This document shows positions 1 through 7,896 of a DNA stretch of 19,471 nt, in pieces (position 1 is the first letter of the stretch; the number at the start of each line of letters is the position of its first letter). The DNA is taken from NCBI GenBank assembly GCA_964491805.1, contig CAZBGU010000018.1, positions 1-19,471 on the forward strand. The letters run 5' to 3'. Source of the stretch: UBA11704 sp964491805 (lineage in GTDB: Bacteria > Patescibacteriota > Minisyncoccia > Phycocordibacterales > UBA5272). A model generated the notes under the pieces. That model worked only from the letters and a program-made list of their open reading frames with translations. It searched no databases and was not told the origin of the DNA. The position numbers were made by a program, and so were the translations under genes.

Positions 1-1109
1 ATGTTGGTTGCTGAAGCATTAGCAAGTACCGTGTTACCAGATACAGTAAGTGTTGATGCGGTTGTTGTTGCAAGAGAGGAAGTACCGGTAACTGCAAGAG
101 CGCCTCCTACAGTTTCGTTACCGGTAACAGAAGAGGTGGTGGTGGTACTGTTGGTTGCAGTGAGGTTAGTTGTAGTGAGATTGGTGGTGGTAGCGTTGGT
201 TGCGGTTAGGTTGGTGAAGAGGGCCGAAAGCGAACTAAGAATTGTTGAAAAGAAAGTAGTAGCGGTAGCATTTACCATAGTCGACAATGTTGCCGACAAT
301 ACACCAACCGAAGCAGAAGAGATAGACGTCGTAGAAAGACTAGTCGAGCCAGTAAACGTTTTATTTCCTGCGAATGTCTGTGTTGTTGTTGAGACGACAC
401 CACGTGCACCAGCTCCTGCATTAGGAATGTTGAACGTATGAGTCGAACCAGATGAAGAAATGGCGATATCGCTTCCAGATACGCCTACTGTCAAGAACTG
501 AGATACCCCCGACAACCCATTGAGAGAACTTATACCAGCACCAGCAACACCAAGCGCAGACCAGGAAGAGCCGTTGTAGACATACAACTGGTTATCGGTT
601 GTATCAAAATAAATTTTACCCTTCGATGCAACAAGACCGGAACTTGTTGAACTAGTAAGAGCGCCATACGAAATCATCGAAAAAGGAGCTGACCCCATCT
701 GAGAACGAAGACCACCGGCAAGTGTCATCTCTCCCGTATTAAATGGCGCACCGAGCTCGACGGTCACATAGTAGGACTTATCAAATGCCAAGTCAGAAAA
801 AGCCACCGCTGCTGTCGATCCATTAACATCGCCGACTTTTCCAATTGGAATAGTAAAGTACCCGTTTGTAATCGTCACACTTCCCTCAACTTCTTCAAAG
901 AGAAGAGTTCCTCCCGTTGGAGAATCGTAGACTCTAACAATTACAGAAGCGCTGCCTGACTGAGGGATACCTGACGCATTAGTGATGTACCCCTGATAGT
1001 TAATAAAGGTTGGAGTCGCAGCAGCAGATACAACAGCCCCCCTCCCCACAACAAGGAGAGTTAGAAAAAGTGCAATTAAAAATTTTCTTATAAAAAGCAC
1101 TGTCTGCAT
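1..1109 (-). CDS. secreted Thr/Asn-rich repeat surface protein, 3' end beyond window
   Basis: An open frame runs from an ATG at 1109 through the window edge with no stop, giving 369 visible residues. The first 35 residues are a signal peptide (MQTVLFIRKFLIALFL then a small-residue cleavage region SAAA). A predicted beta-rich region follows, starting TPTFINYQGYITNASG, which resembles the N-terminal region of many secreted CPR and phage tail-like surface proteins. After about residue 290 the protein becomes a degenerate repeat of NLTATN / NATTTNLTTTN type, rich in Thr, Asn, Ser and Ala, with almost no charge. I infer an exported, cell-surface fibre or adhesin-like protein; no catalytic motif is visible. 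There is no Shine-Dalgarno. The forward-strand open frame at 1-441 is the complement of these repeats and not a gene. Function unknown; coding status is well supported. Confidence 0.8.
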   Translation of the reverse strand, partial: MQTVLFIRKFLIALFLTLLVVGRGAVVSAAATPTFINYQGYITNASGIPQSGSASVIVRVYDSPTGGTLLFEEVEGSVTITNGYFTIPIGKVGDVNGSTAAVAFSDLAFDKSYYVTVELGAPFNTGEMTLAGGLRSQMGSAPFSMISYGALTSSTSSGLVASKGKIYFDTTDNQLYVYNGSSWSALGVAGAGISSLNGLSGVSQFLTVGVSGSDIAISSSGSTHTFNIPNAGAGARGVVSTTTQTFAGNKTFTGSTSLSTTSISSASVGVLSATLSTMVNATATTFFSTILSSLSALFTNLTATNATTTNLTTTNLTATNSTTTTSSVTGNETVGGALAVTGTSSLATTTASTLTVSGNTVLANASATN

Positions 1110-1136
1110 GAGGTTTGGGTAGAGTCTAAGCTCATT

Positions 1137-1166
1137 ATGATAGTATAGACGAAAAACTATTGTAAA
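1137..1166 (-). promoter_or_regulatory. putative sigma70-type promoter of the surface protein gene
   Basis: On the minus strand TTTACA (1161-1166) is followed after 18 bp by TATCAT (1137-1142), about 27 nt before the ATG at 1109. The -35 matches consensus at 5 of 6 positions and the -10 at 4 of 6. Position fits the gene; no experimental support. Confidence 0.4.
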
Positions 1167-1821
1167 ATAAGACTATTAGTAATTTTTTTGGGGATAAGTA
1201 GGTCATCATAATGAGACTATAAAAGCAAATAGATATCCACAGGAAAAAGTACTTAAAATACAAGGTTTTTTGGAAAAACTTGAAAATATAATCTTAATAT
1301 AAAAACAGCAGAGTACTTGTGTGTGTTCAAAAACACTCGCTTGACTACTTTTTTACGAAAACATAAGCGCTGATGTCCTAAAACACCATGCAAATGTTTA
1401 TCTCGTTAAAAATGTCCCCTTTGACACTTACGTAAGTTGACGAATTGTATGTATCTCCATTCTGAACTTCCAAGAAGTTGCAGTGCTGGTTCATTCTCGG
1501 TTCGAAAATAGGAATAACTATGTTTTCGCTTCTCTCTTTACATCGTTAATAAACAAAAAAATATTCGTGCAAGTTGATCGCCGGTCGAGTATCGACGATA
1601 ACATGCAGCGTCATGTTTGTGCCTGTGGAAAGTTAACTTGACTTTGTATCGTGCAACATCTTATCTTTATAATAAAAGATATTTGTTACACCAAACTTAC
1701 ATAAGTCAATAGTGACAAGTAGCATAATCTATTGTTTGTCTTGGTAAACAGAGGACAAAACTATAAGGCAATACCATCGCACCCATCTGTGTATAAAAAA
1801 GCTCACCAAGTATCCTCTATA
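1167..1821. other. AT-rich intergenic region with no recognised gene
   Basis: I find no convincing protein or tRNA here. Visible structure: an imperfect hairpin at 1261-1281 (CAAGGTTTTT / AAAAACTTG), a perfect 12-bp palindrome ACTTACGTAAGT at 1426-1437 with a near copy ACTTACATAAGT at 1695-1706, and an isolated TATAAT at 1668-1673 on the plus strand. The short plus-strand frame that begins with TTG at 1732 overlaps the terminator and the next gene and has no family-like features. Could be promoter or small-RNA territory, but nothing firm can be said. Confidence 0.4.
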
Positions 1822-1848
1822 CAAAAAACACAGCATGCATACTGCTGT
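1822..1848 (-). terminator. intrinsic terminator of the rpsB-tsf unit
   Basis: On the minus strand a 6-bp stem ACAGCA/TGCTGT (1843-1848 and 1830-1835) with a 7-nt loop is followed at once by a run of six T (1823-1828). It lies 36 nt after the stop of the last gene of the rpsB-tsf unit, as expected for its terminator. The stem is short, so strength is uncertain. Confidence 0.55.
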
Positions 1849-1883
1849 ACTTTCTGTGCACCTCTTAGGCAAAGAGTCACAAC

Positions 1884-2282
1884 TTATTTCATTGCTTCTT
1901 CTTCACGCTCCTGATCCATTTCTTGTTTGTACACTTTAAGATGTTCCCAGAAGTGTGGAACTGTCCCTTTGTTTCTCACCGCATTCTTTACAAACCAGTT
2001 ACGAGACTTTGCATACATTTTTGTTGTCAGAATATCAAAATGATACATAAAGCGTACAAGAATATGAAAGAAATACTGCGCCACAAATTTTCGCATCATT
2101 ACACTCTTTTTGAGGAGAAATCGAAGTATCGTATGAATTGTTACCGAGACATTTTCTGGACCATTGTATGATTCGTCAACAATAACTATACCCTTTTTTA
2201 TACGATAATCTTGCAACAGGAAAATTGCACACGCACTAAGCGCACAGAGTATTCCTAGTGTTACTAAAATAAGTATAAGCAT
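1884..2282 (-). CDS. small single-span membrane protein downstream of tsf
   Basis: 132 aa. Residues 2-23 (LILILVTLGILCALSACAIF) form one hydrophobic segment with a short N-terminus, followed by a soluble part. The middle is rich in Phe, Tyr, His and Lys/Arg (about residues 45-110) and the end is highly acidic/charged (QEMDQEREEEAMK). No known domain recognised. It begins 30 nt after tsf on the same strand and precedes the terminator at 1822-1848, so it is probably co-transcribed with rpsB and tsf. I infer an inner-membrane-anchored protein with a cytoplasmic basic tail, perhaps interacting with ribosomes or nucleic acid, but that is only suggested by charge and context. Confidence 0.7.
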   Translation of the reverse strand: MLILILVTLGILCALSACAIFLLQDYRIKKGIVIVDESYNGPENVSVTIHTILRFLLKKSVMMRKFVAQYFFHILVRFMYHFDILTTKMYAKSRNWFVKNAVRNKGTVPHFWEHLKVYKQEMDQEREEEAMK

Positions 2283-2312
2283 GGGACTAAGCCGTCATAG
2301 TTTTATTGCAAA

Positions 2313-2783
2313 CTATGCAATACTGTAGCGAACAAAACGTGTGATCTTTGTATTTTCACCAAACTTCTGAATTGCACCCGACAGACGCTGTTCCACGGTA
2401 ACTGAAGGGTCCTTGATGAAAGACTGCTTAAGTAGAGCAGTTTCTTCTCCAAGACCATCCTCGTTATCAATCGATGTAGGAGCCATTGCACACACATGCA
2501 TAGCAAGATCCTTACCAAGCTGAACGAATTCTTCATTCTTAGCAACGAAATCTGTCTCACATGCAAGCTCGAGAAGTACACCAATAGTTCCAGTGCCATG
2601 TACATACGAAGCGATAACACCTGCAGCTAGTTCGCGATCAGCTTTCTTCTCAGCCTGAGCAGCAGAGTATTCTGCAAGTACAGCCAGTGCTTTCTCTTTA
2701 TCACCCCCTGCTTCTTCAAGAGCCTTTTTAATTTGGGCAAGTGAGAGACCTGTTTTCTCACGAAGTTCTTTGATAGTGTCCAT
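2313..2783 (-). CDS. tsf: translation elongation factor Ts, short form
   Basis: 156 aa. EF-Ts is the guanine nucleotide exchange factor that recycles EF-Tu from GDP to GTP form. The N-terminal UBA-like domain (residues 3-40, KELREKTGLSLAQIKKALEE) binds EF-Tu, and the signature TDFVAKNEEF is at residues 77-86, where Asp-Phe inserts near the EF-Tu Mg2+ site in known structures. The protein is much shorter than E. coli EF-Ts (about 283 aa) and shorter than the Thermus form (about 196 aa), so most of the second half of the core and the coiled coil is missing. It lies 120 nt downstream of rpsB, the standard bacterial order. No Shine-Dalgarno precedes the ATG. Confidence 0.95.
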   Translation of the reverse strand: MDTIKELREKTGLSLAQIKKALEEAGGDKEKALAVLAEYSAAQAEKKADRELAAGVIASYVHGTGTIGVLLELACETDFVAKNEEFVQLGKDLAMHVCAMAPTSIDNEDGLGEETALLKQSFIKDPSVTVEQRLSGAIQKFGENTKITRFVRYSIA

Positions 2784-2902
2784 AGTAGTTGTTGGTTATC
2801 GTAATTAGTTACTTGATAATGAGTTGAAGCGAAACCGGTAAATCATCATTCATAAAATAGTCCAGTAAGACCAATTACGAATAACAAATACAAGCTAGAA
2901 CC

Positions 2903-3577
2903 TTACGCCTCTACTGCGAGAGCTCCTTTGATTGTTTCGAGAACGTACCTGACAGCAGAAACTGAACCGTCATTTCCGACGATTGGATACTCTATACCTT
3001 CAATTGTACAGTCAGTATTAGAAAGTGCAACTACAGGGATGTGTAGAAGTTTTGCCTCCTTAACGCACATCGATTCGTGACGTGGATCAATGACAACAAT
3101 AGCTGCAGGAAGATTTGTAAGTGAAGAGATTCCACCAAAGTCTCGATCCAAACGATCAATATCACGTTGAATAAGGAGCTGTTCCTTCTTGGTGTATACA
3201 GAAAGCTCACCAGTCTCTTTCTTCTTAAGAAGATCATGAAGCTTCTCAATACGCTTCTTCATCTGTGGGAAGTTCGTAAGAGTCCCGCCAATAAAACGCT
3301 CAGCAATGTATGGCGAGTTAAGTGAAAGTGCTACTTCCTTAATAATCTGACGAAGTTCTGGTTTAACACCAACAAAAAGAATAACCTTACCAGCACTAGA
3401 GACACTCTTGAGAAAAGCCACGGATTCTTCGAGCTGTTTCTTCGTTGATTCAAGGTTAATAAAATCGTTACCATTTGAATTACCTTCAATGAAGGGCTTA
3501 ATAGATGGGTGGCGACGTGTACGTGAATATCCGTACTGAAGTCCTGCTTTTTTCAAAGCTTCGATTGTGATTGACAT
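2903..3577 (-). CDS. rpsB: 30S ribosomal protein uS2
   Basis: 224 aa, close to the usual 230-260 aa of bacterial uS2, which sits at the head-platform junction of the small subunit and recruits bS1 in many bacteria. Family signatures seen: RRHPSIKPFI near residue 21, ERFIGGTLTNF near 92-102, VVIDPRHESMCVKEAKLLHIP near 160-180 (shown in part) and ALSNTDCTIEGIEYPIVGND near 184-203. First gene of the rpsB-tsf unit. No Shine-Dalgarno at the ATG. A 220-nt leader lies upstream and may be a site of autoregulation, as rpsB leaders are in other bacteria. Confidence 0.96.
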   Translation of the reverse strand: MSITIEALKKAGLQYGYSRTRRHPSIKPFIEGNSNGNDFINLESTKKQLEESVAFLKSVSSAGKVILFVGVKPELRQIIKEVALSLNSPYIAERFIGGTLTNFPQMKKRIEKLHDLLKKKETGELSVYTKKEQLLIQRDIDRLDRDFGGISSLTNLPAAIVVIDPRHESMCVKEAKLLHIPVVALSNTDCTIEGIEYPIVGNDGSVSAVRYVLETIKGALAVEA

Positions 3578-3799
3578 ACGATAATAGCTAATTGCCTGTA
3601 ACTAGAAACCCTCAGCAAAAAATACATACTGTATTCCTAAGTGCTAATGGTTAACAGCTAATGGCTTTGATTTATAATACATTTCATCGTGCCACATCAT
3701 TTTTCTCCGTAGTGCCAAGGTTTTGCACGCGTCAGTAATGCTCGAAAGTGATGCTCAGGTGTCCAAATCCTGATTTGCCCGACTGGATGAATAGCTAGT
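3578..3799 (-). promoter_or_regulatory. rpsB mRNA leader with hairpin
   Basis: About 220 nt lie between the promoter and the rpsB ATG. They hold a hairpin TCAGG/CCTGA (3755-3773) and a stretch of degenerate TTAGC-type repeat (about 3640-3672, ATTAGCTGTTAACCATTAGC on the minus strand). uS2 is known to repress its own mRNA through the leader in E. coli; whether this leader works likewise is inference. No gene is seen here. Confidence 0.4.
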
Positions 3800-3828
3800 A
3801 TTCTAGCACAAAACAAGCAAACTGTGAA
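3800..3828 (-). promoter_or_regulatory. promoter of the rpsB-tsf unit
   Basis: Minus-strand TTCACA (3823-3828), 17-bp spacer, TAGAAT (3800-3805). The -35 matches TTGACA at 4-5 positions and the -10 matches TATAAT at 5 of 6 with ideal spacing. It is the only good candidate between rpsB and the gene ending at 3883. Confidence 0.6.
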
Positions 3829-3882
3829 GATCATGTAATAACACTTACACCGTCGTCACAAACAAGACTGGAAAACATTCTT

Positions 3883-4782
3883 TTAGTCCTTTACAAGCAT
3901 ACGCGCAGCCTCTCCTGCAATAACTTTGTTATAAAAATCTCTTGGATCGGTGTATCGCTCAACAATGTCACATATCACACGATTAGTTTTTTCTTCGGCA
4001 GCTCCAAGGTTAAAAAAAGAACTAGATGTATCACTCGCCATAGCGTGCAACTGATCATCTACGATCTTATCTGCAAGTCTTGGATGAATACCATTATCCA
4101 AAAGATCGCCTTTTTGTGCCTTTACGGCCTCTTCCGCTATTCCATATTGTTTAGAAAAAATTTTTACCATCCTCTCAATACTTTCTTCATTGCGCCTAAA
4201 CTCTTCACCTGAATTAAGACTCTCAATAGCTGCTCTGTCTTCTTGATTGAGAACAAGCATAACCTTTGATGGAACCACCTGCCCGCTAGCACAAAGCCAC
4301 TTTGCAATTTGATTTATAAACTCTCTTCGACCTTCTTCGAGAGCAATATCGTAACCGTGTTCCATCATACGATATACGAACATCATACGAGCTTCAAATA
4401 TACCTTGTTTTAAGTCAATTGAATCAACACCATCGAAACCATGCAGATCTAACTGTAGATCAATAATTGTCTGTTTAAGATCTACGTACTCATCGCTCAA
4501 ATCACTTATATCAAATGGACCAAACGGTGGTTGTAGCATTACAACTCTAACCATCTTAAGAAGATCTGTGTCAGACAATTCAATACCGTTCCAACCTGTC
4601 AACAACAAATACTTTTCTAAAGCCGTTCTATCAAGAGATGCAAACCTCTCTACAAGAAGGGTGATATCTGCTTCTTGTGATTTCGAAACAAGCTTACATA
4701 ACTCTCCGAACTTAGCACGCTCAACCCCCTCGTTGTGGTCTCCTCGCACAGATGGTGCATCTTCGTTTCTAACCAATTTCAT
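3883..4782 (-). CDS. hypothetical soluble helical protein, third gene of an operon
   Basis: 299 aa, predicted cytoplasmic and mostly alpha-helical; no signal peptide or membrane segment. It is acidic at the centre and contains a patterned region (residues about 95-125) rich in Asp and hydrophobics. I recognise no family motif. The ATG follows the stop of the preceding small gene by one base, so the two are almost certainly translated from one mRNA. With the 595-aa membrane protein and the 98-aa acidic protein it forms a compact operon (3883-6906). Function unknown; role in the same process as the membrane protein is inferred from the operon only. Confidence 0.72.
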   Translation of the reverse strand: MKLVRNEDAPSVRGDHNEGVERAKFGELCKLVSKSQEADITLLVERFASLDRTALEKYLLLTGWNGIELSDTDLLKMVRVVMLQPPFGPFDISDLSDEYVDLKQTIIDLQLDLHGFDGVDSIDLKQGIFEARMMFVYRMMEHGYDIALEEGRREFINQIAKWLCASGQVVPSKVMLVLNQEDRAAIESLNSGEEFRRNEESIERMVKIFSKQYGIAEEAVKAQKGDLLDNGIHPRLADKIVDDQLHAMASDTSSSFFNLGAAEEKTNRVICDIVERYTDPRDFYNKVIAGEAARMLVKD

Positions 4783-4783
4783 A

Positions 4784-5080
4784 TTATTTTTTTGCAGATT
4801 CCAGAACTTCGTTCATAACACTTGTGGAAACTTCTGTAAGTATCGCATCAATGTCGACGTCACTTTTTTCCATAGTAGCAACGACGGCATCAATGTCCTC
4901 CTTGTTGAGCAGATCGACGACAGTTGTGCGCATTTCTGGAGACAGTGCAGAAAGAGCTTTTTCTAATGACTCAACCCAAATCGTCTCCCCCATCTTCGCT
5001 ATGATATGTTCACGATCACTTGCTAGAGGAGAAATATGGTATAGCGCGGCGTGAAGTTTGTTAATAATTTCATCGTTCAT
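4784..5080 (-). CDS. small acidic hypothetical protein, second gene of the operon
   Basis: 98 aa from the chosen ATG (MNDEIINKLHAALYHISPLA). Helical and acidic; the second half (LLNKEDIDAVVATMEKSDVD) resembles short acidic helical domains found in several small Parcubacteria proteins, but I cannot assign a family. An in-frame ATG at 5119 would add 13 residues and overlap the stop of the upstream gene as TAATG, allowing translational coupling. I prefer the internal start because the extra residues are unlike a conserved N-terminus, yet the longer form is possible. Ends one base before the next start. Confidence 0.68.
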   Translation of the reverse strand: MNDEIINKLHAALYHISPLASDREHIIAKMGETIWVESLEKALSALSPEMRTTVVDLLNKEDIDAVVATMEKSDVDIDAILTEVSTSVMNEVLESAKK

Positions 5081-5118
5081 ATATTTTTGTTGATTGTGTG
5101 GATAAAGATAAGTTCGCA

Positions 5119-6906
5119 TTATTTAGAGCCAGCATCAATATTGGCTTGCAATACTGCACTGTTGTGACCTGCCGCATTTTCTATGAGGGTCTTTCCATCG
5201 AGATACCCAAACCTTGCGTTCTTTACAACCTTCGCCCACTTATCAGTATCAATAGCTGCATCGACCTGAATGTTGTTTGGGTCTGCAAACTGATTAATAA
5301 CATCGAAGTCCGTATCTTCCTTGTTTCCTAAAGCGTACTTGAGAAAATTCTGGAACATATTCTCTTTTTGAGCATCGGTAAAATGAGATACACCTGGTAT
5401 CTTAGAAAGAACCTCATCCTTAAATATTTTTGTAAGATTATCTCCTGGTTTTACACGATAGGAAGGAAGAGAAGGTGGTGTTGGGAGTGAGTCACCAAAA
5501 AAATGTTTTAACCCTTCTTTAAGTTCAGACATCTTTTCTCCAGCAGCATCAAGCAAACCATGTGTGTCTACATATGAAGCAAGTGCAGAGAATAATGATC
5601 CGGCAACAAAAGAAAACACGACACCGTATGCGAGAGCTGCTACCTTAAGAGATTTTCTATCAGGGTCCTCACCCTTTTCTTGTTCATTCTTAACAAGTTT
5701 GTCATAAAAGCCTGCCGACGACGAGCCAACTGAAAGCAACCGTGACACACCAGCAATAGCCATTCCAACAGCACCTCCACCAGAAAGAACTGATACACCT
5801 GCAAGCGCTGCGCCAAAAAGAATCTTATTCCTTGGCTTCATGCTTCTGTAGTAATCAAGACCTTTCTTTATACTCACACCCATCGCCTCAAGGCGACCAA
5901 CACTTCTTTCCTGCCTCCTATCAAGAGTTTCTCCGATATGCTCAACAGTAGTAGCAGCATCTGTTTCCATACTCGTAAATGCGGCACTAGCTCTTGCCGG
6001 AGGGTATTGCGGTGTAATTGCAGCAACATTTTTGAGAAGTTCTTCTGCCTCTCCTATCGCCTCGTCTGCGGATATTCCAGCATTCTCCAACTGACTATCT
6101 TGAGAGCCAACAACTCCTGCTTCCTCCATGTCTCCTGCTTCCACACTGTGAGATTGCATTGACCCTGCTTCAGCTCTAGCTTCAGCTTTGTCTTCAGAAC
6201 GTAAAAGAGCTGCTTCAAGACTAGTTAGAAGCTCACCTCTATTCCTCTTGGCACGTGCCATCTCAATTATTTGTTCAGTTGTAGGCTGGCTAACTTTTGA
6301 CACTTCATCATGAACAGGAACAGAAGGAGGTTGTTGGTTTTCAGTATTTGCTGGATTTTCGTAAGGATGCTGACTTTCGGTGCTTACTGACTTTTCGTTT
6401 AATGTTGATACATTCGTACCAGGAGTTTTGGGAAAGCCCTTTGTAACAAAATCAACATAGCTCATATCAACACCATCTGTCATGTTATCTCCACGAAGAA
6501 CTTGTTGCTGAAGGGCGGTTTCTCCCGCTACAAGTTCAACAATTTTTGGATCGTTGGCAGCTTCTAGTCCCACTTTTCCCGTTTCCCTAATTGCTTCATG
6601 CATAGCAACAAGAGTCCCAGAAACTCCAGCATTGTTTAAAATATCAACACTCTCTATTTGTGCCCTATACATTCCATACGGATCGGTACCAAAAAAAGCG
6701 TCATGAAGACTTAGACGTTTAGCGGGGCTAAAACTGGTTGTTATGTTTTCTTTCATACCGTCTACACTTTCAGCAGAGTTGAGAAAAGTATTAGAATCGA
6801 TCTTACCAGAAGGAGACGAAATACTGATTGATCCTAGTGTGCTCTTTATACTGTTCCCTTTACTATCAGGATCTTCCTGAAAAAATGTATCTCCTGGTCC
6901 TTTCAT
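5119..6906 (-). CDS. large membrane protein with LysM-like motif
   Basis: 595 aa, first gene of the operon. Residues 1-340 are hydrophilic, Ser/Thr/Glu-rich, with a Glu/Ala-rich coiled-coil-like part at about 212-295 and no signal peptide. Two hydrophobic segments follow (about 361-392 with a Gly-rich core, and 421-445), so the protein probably crosses the membrane twice. Residues 483-494 (YRVKPGDNLTKI) match the start of a LysM peptidoglycan-binding domain, but the rest of that domain is atypical and longer. If both segments span the membrane, the long N-terminus and the LysM-like tail lie on the same side, which is hard to square with a cytoplasmic N-terminus; one segment may not span. Function unknown, probably envelope-associated. 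Confidence 0.72.
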   Translation of the reverse strand: MKGPGDTFFQEDPDSKGNSIKSTLGSISISSPSGKIDSNTFLNSAESVDGMKENITTSFSPAKRLSLHDAFFGTDPYGMYRAQIESVDILNNAGVSGTLVAMHEAIRETGKVGLEAANDPKIVELVAGETALQQQVLRGDNMTDGVDMSYVDFVTKGFPKTPGTNVSTLNEKSVSTESQHPYENPANTENQQPPSVPVHDEVSKVSQPTTEQIIEMARAKRNRGELLTSLEAALLRSEDKAEARAEAGSMQSHSVEAGDMEEAGVVGSQDSQLENAGISADEAIGEAEELLKNVAAITPQYPPARASAAFTSMETDAATTVEHIGETLDRRQERSVGRLEAMGVSIKKGLDYYRSMKPRNKILFGAALAGVSVLSGGGAVGMAIAGVSRLLSVGSSSAGFYDKLVKNEQEKGEDPDRKSLKVAALAYGVVFSFVAGSLFSALASYVDTHGLLDAAGEKMSELKEGLKHFFGDSLPTPPSLPSYRVKPGDNLTKIFKDEVLSKIPGVSHFTDAQKENMFQNFLKYALGNKEDTDFDVINQFADPNNIQVDAAIDTDKWAKVVKNARFGYLDGKTLIENAAGHNSAVLQANIDAGSK

Positions 6907-6935
6907 AAAAATTTAATATGTATTAAAAAATAATG

Positions 6936-6967
6936 ACACTATATAGTGTATCATGTTTCAAAGTCAA
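6936..6967 (-). promoter_or_regulatory. promoter overlapped by a 14-bp palindrome
   Basis: On the minus strand TTGACT (6962-6967) is followed after 18 bp by TATAGT (6938-6943). The -10 lies inside the perfect palindrome ACACTATATAGTGT (6936-6949). A twofold-symmetric site over the -10 is the usual place for a repressor operator. It would control the three-gene operon starting at 6906. The -35 abuts the T-run of the upstream gene's terminator. Confidence 0.55.
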
Positions 6968-7006
6968 AAAGCCGCCAACAACACCAGAAAGTGTTAAAGG
7001 CGGCTT
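6966..7006 (-). terminator. intrinsic terminator of the GC-rich gene
   Basis: Minus-strand stem AAGCCGCC/GGCGGCTT (6999-7006 and 6969-6976), with a secondary pairing AACAC/GTGTT inside, followed by a T-run at 6966-6970. It lies about 28 nt after the stop codon of the gene at 7035-7817. Confidence 0.85.
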
Positions 7007-7034
7007 CCTCCAGAAGACACAGGGCCTTCCGGTA

Positions 7035-7817
7035 TTATCGCTTCGGCGTGACAAGACGCATAGCCTCGCTCATCGACAACGGTTGAACACCGATGAGTGT
7101 ACGGAGACGCACAAGAGTAGCCTGGGCCCTCAAATGCTCGTCAAGAAGGTTGTACGCGACACTCTGCAAGTGCTCAGCTGCTTCGTCACTCCTGAAGTCT
7201 TGGATGGTTGTGTTTATTGCATGAAGCAAATAGCTGATCCTGGTCCCCGTCTCTTCGAGATGCACTGCGTACACACCGACGATGCCAGTGTCAATTCCTC
7301 CCGCCATCTTTGAGTTGTGTGCTTCGAACGCCGTTGCCACGTTCTCAAACAGGGTGTTGATTGGACCGAAAGTGCTCGCAAGCACCTCCAGACAAACGAC
7401 CAACCTGTCACTTGTGGATCCAGCAAGCGTACTACTTGCCGATCTCACATCCGTCGTGGCCGTGACACCTGCCGAAGGCTGGCCGACGAGCCTCTGGTAT
7501 CGTCCGAGGATGGCAGCAGACCTTTGGCGCTCGAACTGCAGGTGGTCGAACGCCTTCTTCGACGCCTTGATGGCATCGACATCCAGCGCATCATCATTGA
7601 CGACAGAACTGACAGCCTGGTGAGCGATGTTGAGCAATGCCACCATCTTCTCCAAACTACTGGAGTAGAGGCTCACCACTGCCTTGGGAACCGCCCCCGA
7701 AGACCCTTTGTGGGCCTCGAAGGCTACCACTAAGGCCTCAAGCAAGGCATTGACTGGACTGATCGCACTTGCGCACGAGTCCAGGCAAAAGCCTATCCGG
7801 TTTGTTATCCTGTGCAT
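7035..7817 (-). CDS. GC-rich hypothetical protein with internal duplication
   Basis: 260 aa, predicted soluble and all-helical, no signal or membrane segment. It consists of two homologous halves: about residues 5-113 and 136-246. They align as CLDSCASAISPVNALLEALV...AFEAH against CLEVLASTFGPINTLFENVA...AFEAH, and end LGRYQRLVGQP against LVRLRTLIGVQP. A Ser/Thr/Ala linker joins them. Base composition is distinctly higher in GC (one sampled 60-base line is 57%) than the flanking AT-rich genes. The start is fixed by AGGAGG four bases before the ATG, the only strong Shine-Dalgarno in the window. It has its own near-consensus promoter and terminator. I do not recognise the family; a recently acquired or very highly expressed gene is inferred. 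Confidence 0.8.
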   Translation of the reverse strand: MHRITNRIGFCLDSCASAISPVNALLEALVVAFEAHKGSSGAVPKAVVSLYSSSLEKMVALLNIAHQAVSSVVNDDALDVDAIKASKKAFDHLQFERQRSAAILGRYQRLVGQPSAGVTATTDVRSASSTLAGSTSDRLVVCLEVLASTFGPINTLFENVATAFEAHNSKMAGGIDTGIVGVYAVHLEETGTRISYLLHAINTTIQDFRSDEAAEHLQSVAYNLLDEHLRAQATLVRLRTLIGVQPLSMSEAMRLVTPKR

Positions 7818-7822
7818 GTGGC

Positions 7823-7828
7823 CTCCTG
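7823..7828 (-). promoter_or_regulatory. strong Shine-Dalgarno of the GC-rich gene
   Basis: AGGAGG on the minus strand, approximately at these positions, 4 nt before the ATG at 7817. Other genes in the window lack such a site, so it marks this gene as different in translation initiation. Confidence 0.75.
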
Positions 7829-7849
7829 GCCAAAAGTTGGTCTTACTAT

Positions 7850-7878
7850 ATAATACAACTTTTACTATAAAATGTCAA
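7850..7878 (-). promoter_or_regulatory. near-consensus sigma70 promoter
   Basis: Perfect -35 TTGACA (7873-7878), 17-bp spacer, -10 TATTAT (7850-7855), on the minus strand, giving a leader of about 25 nt containing the Shine-Dalgarno. It is the best promoter match in the window and drives the gene at 7035-7817. Confidence 0.85.
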
Positions 7879-7896
7879 ACACTCCAACATAATAAA

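Noticed and set aside
1460..1530. GGTTCGAAA resembling a tRNA T-loop
   Set aside because: The flanking bases do not form a T stem, and no acceptor or anticodon arm can be drawn.
1732..1914. Short plus-strand frame of 60 codons beginning with TTG
   Set aside because: It spans the terminator of the rpsB-tsf unit and overlaps the end of the minus-strand gene; no start signal or protein-like pattern.
7317..7733. Plus-strand frame of 138 codons inside the GC-rich gene
   Set aside because: The minus strand has the promoter, Shine-Dalgarno, terminator and an internally repeated protein; the plus frame is a by-product of high GC.
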